From Escarpia spicata (Eukaryota > Annelida > Polychaeta > Sabellida > Siboglinidae), in NCBI GenBank assembly GCA_963995525.1, contig OZ023208.1:18549658-18613657 (forward strand): a DNA stretch of 64,000 nucleotides, in the 5' to 3' direction. Of this stretch, positions 36,670-48,311 are shown piece by piece (position 1 is the first letter of the stretch; each line of letters begins with the position of its first letter). Both the position numbers and the translations under genes were made by a program. Under the pieces are notes generated by a model. It made no database searches and was not told the origin of the DNA. It saw only the letters and a list, made by a program, of their open reading frames with translations.

Positions 36670-39600
36670 CGCACACCGTACGCATTCACTGTTACCCCCT
36701 CCCTCCGTGCGTACGCAATTTATAGATGGCCCTGTAGCTCATACAAAATCCCGATCCCACGCCTCAAATCGGTAATATTGTACACAGTTGCAAGTATCAA
36801 ATCGTTCTAAGGTGTTATAAAACAGCGGGGTCTGACGTCGACTGACTCATCCACAAGTTCACGTGTTGTATATTTAGTGACGCGTGACTGTTACGGTCTA
36901 TTTATTATATATCTTCCTTTCACCATCCCCATCTGTCTGCTTGCATAATGTATGTGTCTGCACTAATATTAACACAGTCGGTGTATGTTACCACCTCCCG
37001 CTGCCGGATTCCACGTTTGTATTTTACGTCTCCTCATCGGCTTGCTGCCATCCGCCATGTTCTCATCTGCTCGTTATGCAACGCTGATGGCTGGTTGAGT
37101 CACAGAAACATTTTAAGCGAATACTCGTCTTGCAACTTATTGCGTACTAGCGAGAAGTTGAAGTGGTTTCTATTTGCTTTAGGTGGCTGTTATCCCCGAG
37201 TTGTTTGCCTACAACAGATGTGGTATACATACGCGTGATAAAACGCCATATTTCAGCCAATTTCTGTGTGTTGACACAGTAAACCATCTTCCGCCTTGTA
37301 ATAGTGTTGGTACTAAATACAGTGCCACTCATGGTTCCAAATAGACGTTTCCTTTATAAAAAGAAAGCATGTTAGTGAGAAAGAGACAACAGATTGTGTG
37401 CAGGCCAGTTGGTCAGCACTCTCCGCTGCTTGCCAAGTGGCCACTTCGTTTGCCGAGAAGCAAATTATACGAAGAAACATTACGTATACAACAAGGATCA
37501 TACACAATATTTATAATAATGCGCACATATGGTGGAAGGTTTAAACATCGACTCAAAACTTGCTAGCATTGGCAGCACCCTGCACCAGGCGTCTGGTAAA
37601 ATTTATTAATTATGATGGGAAAACAACATGGTTATAAACAAATAATGGAAACGTTGTCACAAATGGCGACCAAACAATTCTCGCAGACGACACTGATGTT
37701 AATGATGAAACGTTGGGTGGCAAAAATACGTTTCATGCCACACGTCGAAATAGTTCCCGGACAACATTAAACTTTCTCAGAAAGTTCACTCGACAGGTGT
37801 TCTGGTTAAGATAACCACCATAACATGGTAGGGCAGCAGCCATAATAACTTAATGCAATTTAGAGAACATAATTTATTAATTATTATTGTTCTACCTATT
37901 TCTCTTGTTGCGTGTTATACTTACTTTAAGGTTAATGGTCACATTATTAATAATTGAGATGTTTAAAAGTAAATGTTACCAAAGAAACAGTTGTCATTTG
38001 TGGTCACTAGCAGGGTCTAACTGCCCCAGCCAGTGGGCCAGACATCTTCTTACAATTAACATCACCTGCGGTTTTGGTAAGTTTCAAACTATATTTTATA
38101 CCTTATAAACCAATATTTTCAATTCATAATTGTATTATGATGTGTGATAGAGAACTGTGCATCCTTAGATGTAAACTGATTTACATGTTTAACAAAAACA
38201 TAATAACTGCTTATTGCTTTAGGAAGCTCTCTGCTAAACGGGTGAAGCTCCAATGTTTAGGTACAGTGCCTCCGTAAGGTCGGGGACAGTAACATTGACA
38301 TCTGTAGCTACTTGTTATGATCGCCGCGATAACATAACAACAAACCATTGACACCGCCCACTTCACTCCAAACTAATGCGTATGCATACATATCTGATTT
38401 TAATTGGCGGGGGCTTTGTGTAGGAAGAATCTTCCATCTCCTTGGTGCGTTGAAACACGAGTTACATACAGTGGTAACTTTGTTGTAAGTGGATCTGCAC
38501 AAAGGTTCAACCGAGTTGACTCCGACTGCCGAGTGATCGATTGATACAAGAAAGAAAGGAAGGCACTGACCTCGCAGGAATTACAAAAACATACACTGAG
38601 CAGATCGACTAAGTCGGGTAACGTCAAGGGGTTGCGTCACAACAAACATCATAACAATGAATCTTCTTCTCTCGTGTCACGATATTTTTCACGTCATAGC
38701 AAAACACAAGCTCTGGCACAGGTTTTGACGACTGCCAGATTGCCTAGTCTGTACGACTGTATTAGGGGAGGCGATTCTAAGTGGTGTCTACGAAGTGGAG
38801 CAAGGTTGAAGGATACGCAGCCTGAAGTCTAGAATGGGATCGCGAGGTGAACGCTCTTTCTACGACCACCAGGGAAACCAGTGTTGAACACGGTCACCGT
38901 AATAACTATTTAAACCTGCTGCAGTAAGAATCCAAAGAGATACGACCTGTTGAATTTTAATGAATGTTTCTAAAAATAAATTACATTTATTTATTTATAT
39001 GAGTTTCTACTGCATGAATACCGCGATCCTGTAACAACTATAAATAATACATTAGTTTGAGGGAGACACTCGCTGTTCGCATCGGTTTGCTGATGGGGCA
39101 GAATCAAAAGGCAAGAAAGCCACTACAATTTCGAGTCAGAAACTCCTATATTTAGTTTGTGAAAGAACAAAATTGTGTTCTGCGTAGGAAGTCATGTTTT
39201 CCAATTTCCCACAAATAGCTCTGCGAGTCAGCATGTTACGTGAACACTTGCCCAGTCGCTGGTGCTCTATGCTCAGTACGTCTCACTTCACACGGTGGTA
39301 CCAACATCCGCCCACGCGTACCGCGCTGCCGGTCATAGTCTGCTCCAGTGATAAACACTCAATAGGCTGATTACTCTTTTAAGCAGAACCCCAAATGTAT
39401 TTTCGCAGTTCTGCGAAGTTCGCACGTGGTAAACTCTGCGTTGATGCGGTGTCAGCAATAGATAACTACAGGACGCTTACGAAGACCTCACGACGGACGA
39501 AGGAATGTCCAGAAAGCGTGTCCGGAGTGAAAGAGGCTATTGTACAAGTCCGCGCGAGACACGGTCCAGTTTGGTGTTTCCAACTACCCAGTGTTGGCGG

Positions 39601-39820
39601 AGTAGTTTGTTCGAACACAAGTGATTTCTTTGCCGAATACCGCAGATGCGCTTCTAATCGAACACTGATTCACATTATCGTTGCTCCTTCGTACAGTGCA
39701 AACAGCCTATACATATTGTGGTATAATCAAGTGGCTTACGATTTCACGACATTGCTTTCTTGTATGTCTAGCACACTGTGTAAGATCGTATTTTAAAAAC
39801 TAAAACAACCATTTTATTAC
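36670..39820. other. unassigned
   Basis: No frame above 96 codons except 39395-39796 (133 codons, +), which has no recognisable domain. No TE or RNA gene was recognised. Confidence 0.4.
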
Positions 39821-39821
39821 G

Positions 39822-40040
39822 CAATGCATCCTTTCATGACGTCGTTACTTAATACATCCTCTCATGACGTCATCACTCAAAACATACTCTCATGATTTCA
39901 TCATGCAATACGTCCTGTCGTAGTTTCATCACCCAATGCATCATCCTGTAACCTCAGCATTCTGTTCTTCTTCTTGTAACCTTATCACTCTATGCATTAT
40001 ATTATCATGATGTAACCACTCCTCTTGTGATTTCACCAGT
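39822..40040. repeat. ~29-bp degenerate array with CATGACGTCATCAC units
   Basis: About seven diverged units of (t)catca-c-caaTGCATCcTCTCATGACGT occur. The best-conserved unit contains the palindrome TGACGTCA (39865-39872), identical to a consensus CRE; the others have diverged from it. Whether this is regulatory is unknown. Confidence 0.6.
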
Positions 40041-40359
40041 CACCAGTGCTTCCTCTGTCATGCACTATCTAGCAACACGCTGACACTTCCTCGTTTAACA
40101 AGTTCTTGACGTGTCAGCGACCATTGATTGTTGTAAGACCTGTGCGGGAGACCAACATGTTACCTCAAATAAGTGATTCATCAGCTCGTGTTAAACACCG
40201 ATTGCCTCTATTAGTCAACGCTTAGCGTCTACAAAGATACTCTCGCCAGTTCGCTTTCTGTGTGAATTCCGTCTCACACTTCTGTAATCAGTCCAAAGAA
40301 GCTGCGCCCGTTACTCGATAACTAATCGCCATACCGCTGCTCAAACCAGAATCCTCGAC

Positions 40360-40645
40360 TTCGTAGCATAGGCGCAGGAACATGGAGGAAGGGGCAGCTG
40401 CCCCGGAATTTCGCCGGGGGAGGACACACATATGGTTTTGCTTCCCCCCAGTAAATCCAAATTCAAGATACACGTCAACTTAATCTAAAGGTGGAGTTTT
40501 TTTGGCGATCCTCAAAGGGTAGGTGCAAATCGAGGTTTGTTAAGAGCGTCAAGGGTGGGTTTTGGCAAACATCAATGGGGTGCAAATTGAGGTTTTTAGA
40601 AAGCCCCAATGTGTTTTGCGAGCCTCAACAGGGGGAGCAATGAAG
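40360..40645 (+). repeat. 57-bp-repeat element, copy B
   Basis: A leader CATAGGCGCAGGAACATGGA with a palindromic GGGGCAGCTGCCCC is followed by three diverged units of the type ggtgcaaatcgaggtttg...gcg-tcaagggtgggttttggc. The units match those at 43030-43213 and 44490-44575. The leader resembles the GC-rich leader at the start of the 42939 element. Confidence 0.55.
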
Positions 40646-40649
40646 TTAT

Positions 40650-41490
40650 TTTTAAATTGAACGTCGCTACAAAAATAGTCAACAACAATCCCGCCCCCGT
40701 TTTCTAATATCTTGATTCAACAGCGGAGTGAATGAAACTGAAACTTCCAATATTGATTTCGTTCCCGCGCCATCGTTTCTTGGTGGAAATGATGTGAATG
40801 AAGGTGGGTATCGGTGTTTCGTTGACAACCGCTGTGTGGTCTCTTCAATGATAGCGCATCGATGCAGTGTTGCTGTATCGTGTAGGTACCTTCGTTAATG
40901 ATAATATTAGCGCCACCAAGGTCATTGAGATACGATGGAGTGTTGTCGTTCTGTTCACGACGTGTAGAACCAACTGGAGACAGTGGCATAAACATCCCTT
41001 CTGCGTGCAATATCTTCAGAAATCAGTCGCACACACACAAAAATAATTCCGGATGAAACTTCTTGAACTTAATAACAATGAGGGCCTTAGTTCACATCAG
41101 ACCATCCACATTTTAAAATTGGTTATTCAGCGTTCTATAATAATACTTGTTATTATATACTACTAATTACATAATTATTAGACACATATTAGAATATATG
41201 CATCAGTAACTGGCTAATGACTCGGCAGGATCTGACGTGAAGGGCCCATATAGTGACGTCATTACGACTGTTTCAGAATTATATTAACAGTTACTGTTAT
41301 AGGCCTCTTTTCTTCAAAATAGTTTATGTAGTATATGTAACGAAACTATTGGTTTAATTTCACGTTTGTTATAAAATAAGTGTATTATGTTTTTTTACTT
41401 GATAACCTTTCAAACGGTGCGTTACGTTTATTTATTTGTTTGTTTGTTCATTTATTTATTTATATATTAATATATTTATCTATCTATCTA

Positions 41491-41527
<37 letters not shown>

Positions 41528-41528
41528 A

Positions 41529-41559
<31 letters not shown>

Positions 41560-42190
41560 ATATCTATATATATATCTATATATTTATTTATTTATTTATT
41601 TATTTCACGTGATGTGTTTGTTTCTGCCTGACAACGAGTACGACATCGAAGTTGATAGACGTGTTTCTTAACAAAGAGCTGCCACAACAACTTCGAGATG
41701 TGAACAACAAAGGCAAAGCGGCTGCAGTCTGCAGGAAGGATTGTTCGCGAACGTCAACGGAAAGGGACGAAACGTCGGATACGTTTACGTTGATGAAGTT
41801 GCCGCTGGTGGTGGTTTGTGTGGAACGTAAAAAATATTAAGTTGCTGAGAGGTTTGTATCGCCGAAATTTATTTCCGAATTAGATAGCCATGGTCTTCAG
41901 TACAGTAAACTCCTTTTGGTGTTAATTGCACTTGTAGTAGGCCTAATTGGTAACACATACCTCCTTCTACCCCTAACTGGGTTTTGAGGTTAGGTGGCTA
42001 TCTTGCAGATGCTTTCCATGGCTTACTTGCCGTCATCAACTGTCGGTCATTTCAACATTCGTTTCGGTATCTTTGCTTACATCGATAAAGAAATGACTGA
42101 CTACCGTTTCTCATCACTCGATGTACCATTTCCTGACAAGTAAAACTGAAAACAAAACATATTTCGTTTGTTTTTGTTTCATACATGAAC
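40650..42190. other. mostly unassigned, with a tetranucleotide array
   Basis: A 97-codon minus frame (40717-41010) and a 62-codon plus frame (41652-41840) have no domain. The microsatellite at 41425-41605 is listed separately. Confidence 0.4.
41425..41605. repeat. compound TTTR/CTRT tetranucleotide microsatellite
   Basis: TTTG/TTTA blocks are followed by CTAT, about 20 CTGT units with a few substitutions, then TCTA/TATA and TTTA blocks. Confidence 0.9.
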
Positions 42191-42226
42191 AATTAATTTA
42201 TTGGTCATAGCCGAAGTGTTAGCGAG

Positions 42227-42472
42227 TTAGAAACGAGCGAAGCTTGCGACGTCGCTGTGGTCGGTATCACTGACCCAGATAATTCCGATGTTTCCCGAAA
42301 TGCCCTGCACCGACAAAGTTTCCGGTGTCTTGTCCATACAGTATACATGTTGGCTACAATATTCCAATGTATAGTATGTAGTCATATAGCACAGCGTGGC
42401 ACAAAGAGGCAGAATATGCATGCATTTAGTTAAAGATTTACAAATAGATTCCGCTCTGATTGAGGACGCCAT
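42227..42472 (-). CDS. candidate small ORF (81 aa), divergent partner of 42540-42779
   Basis: I do not recognise this protein. Seen directly: the ATG at 42472 is in a good context (CCACAATGG). The frame encodes MASSIRAESICKSL, a cysteine-rich hydrophobic stretch (about residues 17-33), then a polar acidic C-terminus, and ends at a TAA. An AATAAA lies about 25 bases after the stop. The start is 68 bp from the start of an oppositely oriented ORF, with an inverted CCAAT box (GATTGG) in the gap. The arrangement looks like a bidirectional promoter with short exons. It could equally be chance; no domain supports it. I chose the inner ATG because of its context; a further ATG lies 45 bases upstream at 42517. 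Confidence 0.22.
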   Translation of the reverse strand: MASSIRAESICKSLTKCMHILPLCATLCYMTTYYTLEYCSQHVYCMDKTPETLSVQGISGNIGIIWVSDTDHSDVASFARF

Positions 42473-42539
42473 TGTGGCGCGTTCACCTTTCGTCACATCC
42501 GTTACAAAGTCAGTCACGTGGCTACATCGGCGCTGCTGA

Positions 42540-42779
42540 TTGGCGTACGCGTGGTTGAGTATGCAGCGTGGTCACCTCAAACAACTGCCCGCAACAAATT
42601 TGATAACATCGTTTAGACTTTTTCCAAAATCTTCTACCCGATCTACGGAGTCGCATGTTTGCAATTTACTTGAGAAATATTACTCTCCAAAAGTGTATAA
42701 TTATGAAAATTGTTCTGCAATTGTGCAATATCCTGGTTATGACACCAATGAATTCCAGATTGATTTAAAGGCATGCTGA
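42540..42779 (+). CDS. candidate small ORF (79 aa), possible first exon
   Basis: Not recognised. The track of codons opens at 42540, and an ATG (MQRGHLK) lies at 42561. The N-terminal part is basic with hydroxylated residues (LPATNLITSFRLFPKSSTRS), compatible with a mitochondrial presequence. It is followed by a better-looking segment rich in Tyr and Asn (about residues 45-70), and a TGA ends it at 42779. It diverges from the 42472 ORF across a CCAAT-containing gap. Possible explanations are a first exon, a remnant, or chance. No splice partner was identified. Confidence 0.2.
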   Translation: MAYAWLSMQRGHLKQLPATNLITSFRLFPKSSTRSTESHVCNLLEKYYSPKVYNYENCSAIVQYPGYDTNEFQIDLKAC

Positions 42780-42938
42780 AATATTACTGCTGTCTCAGTT
42801 CCTCTTTGTCACATGACAGTCTTAGATTCCGTCCTACGCTCTTGGGGACATTGCCAGTCTTGCCTCCAACACAACACAAGTGTCCTCCTCGAACCAGCAA
42901 AACGTACGCCTTACTCCGAGTTTCAAAAGCATCATAAA

Positions 42939-44590
42939 CGTCGGAACGTGGGCGGGAACTTGAGGGGCGCAGCCTCTAATAATTCAGGTGAGGGGCTGGA
43001 AATAGGATTAGCACCCCACCACAATATTTAGGGAACGTTAGGTGGAAATTGATGTTTTTGATAGCCTCAGGGTGGGTGCTTTTGGCAAGTCTCAAGAGGG
43101 GTGCAAATCTAGGTTTTGGAGAGCCTGGAGGTGGGTGTTTGGCAAGCCTCGATGGGGTTTCAAATTGAGGTTTTGGAGAGCCTGGATGTGGGTGTTTTGG
43201 TGAGCCTCGGGGGAGGCAATCGGAAGACAATTCATGAGCAGAAAAACGGAAAAGCAACTGGCCCAGAAAACATTCCAGAAGAAGCCTTGAAAGAAAATAT
43301 AAACACAACAGTGGAGATGCCCTACCCATTCTTCCAGAAAAGCTGGGAAGAGGAGCAGGTGCCAGCAGAATGGAAGGAGGGCTACATCATCAAGCTGCCC
43401 AAGAAGGGCGACCTCGACAACTGTGCCAACTACAGAGGCATCACACTCCTCTCGGTAACTGGCAAAGTCTTCAACAGGATCATCCTCAACAGAATAAAAT
43501 ATGTCATGGACCCCTACCTACGCGAGGAGCAAGCCGGCTTCTGGGAGAACAAATCCTGTATGTACCAGATTGCAACACTGCGAATCATTATCGCTCTACA
43601 ACAACTTTGCGGACTACGAGAAGGCCTTCGACAGTGTGGACAGAGAGACCCTCTGGAAACTCCTCAGACACTATGGAGTTCTAACCAAGCTCGTGAACCT
43701 CATCAGGAACTCCTACTTCCTACGAAGGAATGACCAGCAGGGTCCTCCATGGATGGAGGACAGCTCACCCAGACCCTCCAGGTAAAGACCGGAGTGCGGC
43801 AAGGTTGCCTGTTGTCGCCGTTCCTCTTCCTCCTGGCCATAGACTGGGTCATGAAGACTTCTACGGAACAGAGAAGAAATGGCATTCAGTTGACGCTGTG
43901 GAAGAAACTGGATGACCTGGACTTCGCAGATGACATAGCCCTACTCTCTCACAACTACCAACAGATACACGACAAGACAAATGCGCTGGCAACAACATCT
44001 TGGCAAATAGGCCTCAACATCCTCAAAGGGAAAACAAAAAACCTCCGCATCAACGCCACCAATAGAGAAGTGATCACACTACAAGGAAGTGCCCTTGAAG
44101 AAGTGGAAGCACTTACCTACCTCGGAAGCATCATCGACAAACAGGGAGGAACAGATGCCGACGTCAGAACAAGAATTGGCAAAGCCAGAACCGTCTTCCT
44201 ACAACTCACGAACATCTGGAATACTAAATACATTGCACTCCACACTAAGGTCAAGCTCTTCAACTCCAGTGTCAAAACTGTCCTACTTTATGGGTCCGAG
44301 ACTTGGATGACAACAAAGGCAATCATCAAGAGGCTGCAGACCTTCACCAACAACTGCCTGAGAAGAATAGCGAAGCAGGCACCAGCAGGATGGGCTATAC
44401 CTGGAACCATCTAGAGAAAATGGCCCAGGACAGGGGTCGCTGGAGAGCTGTTGTTGGCGGCCTATGCCCCAGTAGCAGGCATAAACGAAACCGAAGCGGG
44501 GGGGGTGCAAATCGAAGTTTTTTGTAGAAAGAGGGTGCAAATCGAGGTTTTCGGAGAGCCTCGGCCCTCCATATTCACCACGTTCCAACG
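42939..44590 (+). mobile_element. TIR element with 57-bp repeats, copy C, interrupted by a LINE
   Basis: The left end, CGTCGGAACGTGG (42939-42951), is matched in inverted form by CCACGTTCCAACG (44578-44590). Inside are a GC-rich leader with GGAAATAGGATTAG, then about three 57-bp units (gagcctgg repeats at 43121 and 43178). The RT-coding insertion follows, then the remaining units (gggtgcaaatcgaggtttt) to the right end. The element has no transposase of its own. TIRs of the type GGCGTWGGAAC-GG are common in animal DNA transposons, so a non-autonomous DNA element is the best reading. Confidence 0.55.
43222..44500 (+). mobile_element. RTE-like LINE reverse transcriptase, broken, nested
   Basis: Frames in order encode GKATGPENIPEEALK and QVPAEWKEGYIIKLPKKGD plus NYRGITLLSVTGKVFNRIIL (finger and RT blocks 1-2); YEKAFDSVDRETLWKLL (block A, Asp present); KTGVRQGCLLSPFLFLLAID (block B); DFADDIALLSH (catalytic FADD, Asps present); LTYLGSIIDK; and SSVKTVLLYGSETW. 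At NNCLRRIAKQAP the sequence jumps to GYTWNHLEKMAQDRGRWRAV and VGGLCP, so the W-x-G-H / GRPR-TWRR region (about 300 bases) is deleted. There are at least three frame changes. The endonuclease is absent (5' truncation at the start of RT). Flanks on both sides are units of one tandem array, which dates this insertion as younger than the array. Confidence 0.88.
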
Positions 44591-44599
44591 CCAGTGGAA

Positions 44600-45475
44600 T
44601 TTACTGCAGTACTGCTGAACCAGCGAACGTCCGTATTTTGTGTAGGTCGGATATCGTTATGCCACTGGTAGTGGTACTAGTGTAGTACTATTACAAACGA
44701 TGATTTGTACTGTGACTTACGGGCATTTACCTTTGTAATCTGTACCATTTAAGAAGGAGGAGGTGCAATTTGCTACTCATTGCACGAAGGAAGTCAAACA
44801 ACTTGTCCCAGAGCTGGTGTTTTGTTAACCGTATGTATGAAGGCGGTGCGGGGCCGGACAGGACGACCCTGATCTACTAAAAAATGTAGGCCTTAACCCA
44901 TCATCATTGTAGGACAAGGAAGTGTGGGGAAACATGTCACCGTTTCCACTTCGTCCACGGATGACGAAGAATAATACGTACAACGAATATCGCACTGTGC
45001 TATTCATTACTGACTGCGCTATTATGTAGATTAATTTAACAGAAAATAAATAAAATTATTAATAATACTTAATACTTTGTATAGCTAGTACACTTCTGTT
45101 CATAGTCTTTCCAAAACACGATCGTTTATTTATTTATTTATATTTATGTTACATGTTAATGGTGCTGTAGTTCGTAATCATTGAAATTCAAACTATTTTG
45201 TTTGACATAGAGTGCATGTATTGAATTTGATAGTTGTAATGAGTTTAATAATTGTGCGCGCGAGTATGCGTGCTTGCATGTGTGCGTGTGTGTGTGTGTG
45301 TGTGTTGCTGTCTAAGCGAACCAATCAGTATAAAAAAACATTATAATATAATTTAAATAAGTGCACTTTTTCAATGCTATTTCCATTATAAATGTGAGAC
45401 GTACCCGGGAAGTGAAGAAAAGCGCCAATTCCAAAATAAAAGTAATGCAACCTTAATTTTTAAGGGTTGTTTGAA
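44600..45475. other. no feature recognised
   Basis: AT-rich sequence; a (TG)n run of about 18 units lies at 45268-45305 preceded by GCGCGAGTATGCGTGC. Confidence 0.5.
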
Positions 45476-45479
45476 ATCA

Positions 45480-46360
45480 ATTTGATCACAAAAACAACAA
45501 TGCCAAGGCTGTTGGGTGATTCCGTTCATTCATGCTGCTTAGTATTCCCACCTCGTCCTCCGACTGCCTCTCTTTCTTCTTCTTGTCACAGCGCTTTGCG
45601 GGGTGATCTTTGCAAGGACCCCTCATCTATGATAATTGCACCCATATATTTAAAGCCGGATACTGTTTCAAACTTTTGCCAATTTGCTTTGGTTTCTGCA
45701 TTGATGCCATTGGGGTTGTTGGTCATCTGCTTGGTTTTTCGGCACTGATCTCCATGCCGTATGCTGCAGATGTTTCATCAAGGCGCTCCACCTGGTTGGC
45801 GAGTTCTTGTTCTTCACCCGCCAAACCATCAATATCATCCGCAAAACGTAGGTTTGTGATTGTCCTGCCTCCTTCGCTGATTGTTCCGGCATGATCTTCC
45901 AGTGCGTCGGTTATTATTCTTCGGGGGAGAAGTTGAAGACAGTGGGCGCGAATAGACAGCCTTGTACGCCTCCGACTGCGGAACCCCTCGCCTGTCTTGT
46001 CATTGGCGAGGACTGTGCTGGTGGCTTTGTTATAGAGCTGTTCTATGATCCTGACAAAGCTGGCATTGATGTTGTATTTCCTAATGGTCGCCCACAAGGC
46101 TGCTATCCAGACCCTGTCGAATATCTTCTTGAAGTCTGTGAGGACATGGTGCAGATCATGTGTAGGTGTTTCTCACAGAGTATTCAACGGTTGAAAATCC
46201 GTTCAGTGGTGCTCCTTCTTGTCCTAAATCTAATATGTTCATCAGCGATGATTTCTTCAGCTTGCGGTTCCAGTGTGTTCAGTATGATCTTGAGCATCAT
46301 TTTGCCAGGGTGGCTGATGAGGCTGATCGTGTGGTTGTTCTGGCACACCTGTACGTTGCA
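45480..46360 (-). mobile_element. LINE fragment (RT palm), antisense
   Basis: Minus-strand frames encode, in order, a decayed TRRSTTERIFN / LCEKHLH segment near 46240-46150, then MWATIRKYNINASFVRIIEQ and LYNKATSTVLAND from 46097. A frameshifted block B region follows (VQGCLFAPTVFN in another frame), then GGRTITNLRFADDIDGLAGE (catalytic FADD), QVERLDETSAAYGMEISAEK, and a decayed NIWVQLS / KYLGA block near 45670. Block A (AFDRVW) is not preserved. At least three frame changes are present. The lineage differs from the LINEs at 43.2 and 48.3 kb. Confidence 0.82.
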
Positions 46361-46364
46361 TTGT

Positions 46365-46925
46365 GGGAAGCGTGAAATTTGGCGTCACTTTTATATAAAT
46401 AACCTAATTTAATGTTATAGCAGACGTCTGTTTTAAGTAGTAAATTACGTGTTATGTTCAAAAGTTCACTCGGAGATGCCAATTTCCGTTGCGCAGACTT
46501 TGCAACATAACATTAAATAATGCTGTAGAATACAGCGAGAAATATGATATCGCCGCACGAACGGGTGCCGAGTAACATTGATTGTGTCAATTGGTAGCTA
46601 TTTGTCTCCATTGTCAATGACTCTTCGGAGACAACGCCTGCAACTTCGTGCCCTTTATTAATGCACGCTACACCAAACAATGTCACGCTTGATTTCATGG
46701 ATACCACAGTTCAGTGTGACTGTTACGTCGTAAAAAATATCTCACCTGCGGAAAGGCAATTCACACAAATGCGGCGCTTCAGTCAAGTAACACAATAGGT
46801 CTCCAGTAACAATGGAAACATCAATTTTCCATTATCCAACTCGCGGCTGTTCTAACAAACGATTCCGTGGGGATTCAAGAGAGAATGAAACGCCTACATT
46901 TCTATGAACATTGCTTACGCAAGGT
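46365..46925. other. no feature recognised
   Basis: Nothing recognised; a 64-codon minus frame only. Confidence 0.45.
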
Positions 46926-46927
46926 AC

Positions 46928-47060
46928 GCGTGTGTGTGCGTGCGTGTGAGCGCGTGCGTGTGAGCGCGTGCGTGTGAGCGCGTGCGCGTGTGTGGTGCGT
47001 ATGTGCGTATGTGTGCGCGCACATATGCGTGTAACTGTGCGTGCGTGTGTTAGCGCGTGC
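46928..47060. repeat. GTGCGTGTGAGCGC-type microsatellite
   Basis: Imperfect GCGTGTGAGC decamers with about three clear copies, flanked by GTGT and GTGC runs. Confidence 0.85.
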
Positions 47061-47064
47061 GCAT

Positions 47065-47840
47065 GTTCCTGCGAGCATATATAAAAACCCAGACCATCGG
47101 TGTTCATGTAGCCTCGCTTACAGCGTGATCGGGTTGGCTCTCATAGCACTGCAGACATTTCTTCACCGGTGAACTCAGAGATCTGCCCGAGGCCGGCCCC
47201 TTGTCGTAAGATATAGCCCTCTACTTCACAGAGCCCGGCGATGAAAATACACGGTCTCGTTGCGATACTGGGTCGATAGACAATCAGACAGGTAATGGAC
47301 CCGTTTGATGTGAGGGAAATGCTGATATTTAAGCGGAACTATACTGTTGAGGAAGTTTCTTGAGATATATATGATTTTATATCATTGAGCATTGTTAGAA
47401 GAGTGATTGTCGTTGATGCTTTGAAAGAGTGATTTGTTGGTGATTGTAGTACAGGTGTAGCAAACTGGATGTTGTCTCGATAAAGTCAGATGAGTGTCCA
47501 GTTAAACCTCGTTCGGTGGTGACGTCACTTTGGACGAGCTTCTATGTCATCATGTTGACGCCATCCTGTCATGTGATGTGGTCTTTTTGGAAAGGGGAAA
47601 TTGGTGGAGATGTTCTATTGCACTAAACGAACCCTTCTGGCATATTGCATCCACCAATTTCTGGGTGTAATAAATAAAAATCCTCACAACGCCTTTATAA
47701 ATATGGATTTGAAACTACACCAAACTGGTATTTTTTGTTTGTTATTACGACGTTTCAACGGAAAATAAATATATCAAATGGTCTCTGTCGCGGAAGGGGT
47801 GCGCTTTGCTTCACATTATACTGAGTGTCTAAGTTACTCT
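47065..47840. other. no feature recognised
   Basis: Single-copy-looking sequence; no ORF of interest. Confidence 0.45.
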
Positions 47841-48198
47841 ACTGAAATTGGCCTAGGTTAGAGTAGAGTATGGGGATTAGCCTACCTTAAGCACAAAACG
47901 ACATAACTCGTAAAATAAGCATTTATTCACAAACACATTTTATCCGACAGAAACCTGTATAGGTTCCCTATTACACATGTGCCATGGAGTCCAGTAAAAG
48001 TAACACTAAAGTTATGTGCTAAAAACAAAACATGTTCTGGTAGGCGCATTACCCCGCTTGGTGAGGCAATATGCCAATAGCCTACAGGTGGGCCTATTGT
48101 TCCATGCAAAATTAATGACATGCAAGTGAATGTCAAATCAATATATTTCAACAATGAATATGTTGTATTATCTAGTACTATTAAAATGTCACCACACC

Positions 48199-48300
48199 AT
48201 AGTCTTTCGTAAATAAACTGACAACAATGTGACATACATTGAAAAGGGTGTCCTGACATACCTTGAAAAGGGTGTCCAATCAATCTTCATTCTGCGATCT
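48199..48300. repeat. internal repeat unit 1 of the Tigger composite (left of the LINE)
   Basis: Contains AGTCTTTCGTAAATAAACTG and TGTCCAATCAATCTTCATTC. The same pattern occurs at 51378-51453 (AGTCCTTTGTAAATAAACTT ... GTCTAATCAATATTCATTC) and in shorter form at 51496-51560 (TTCTTCGTAAATAAAATGAT). A small extra duplication of ATACMTTGAAAAGGGTGTCC lies at 48235-48277. Confidence 0.65.
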
Positions 48301-48311
48301 GTTGACAGAGG

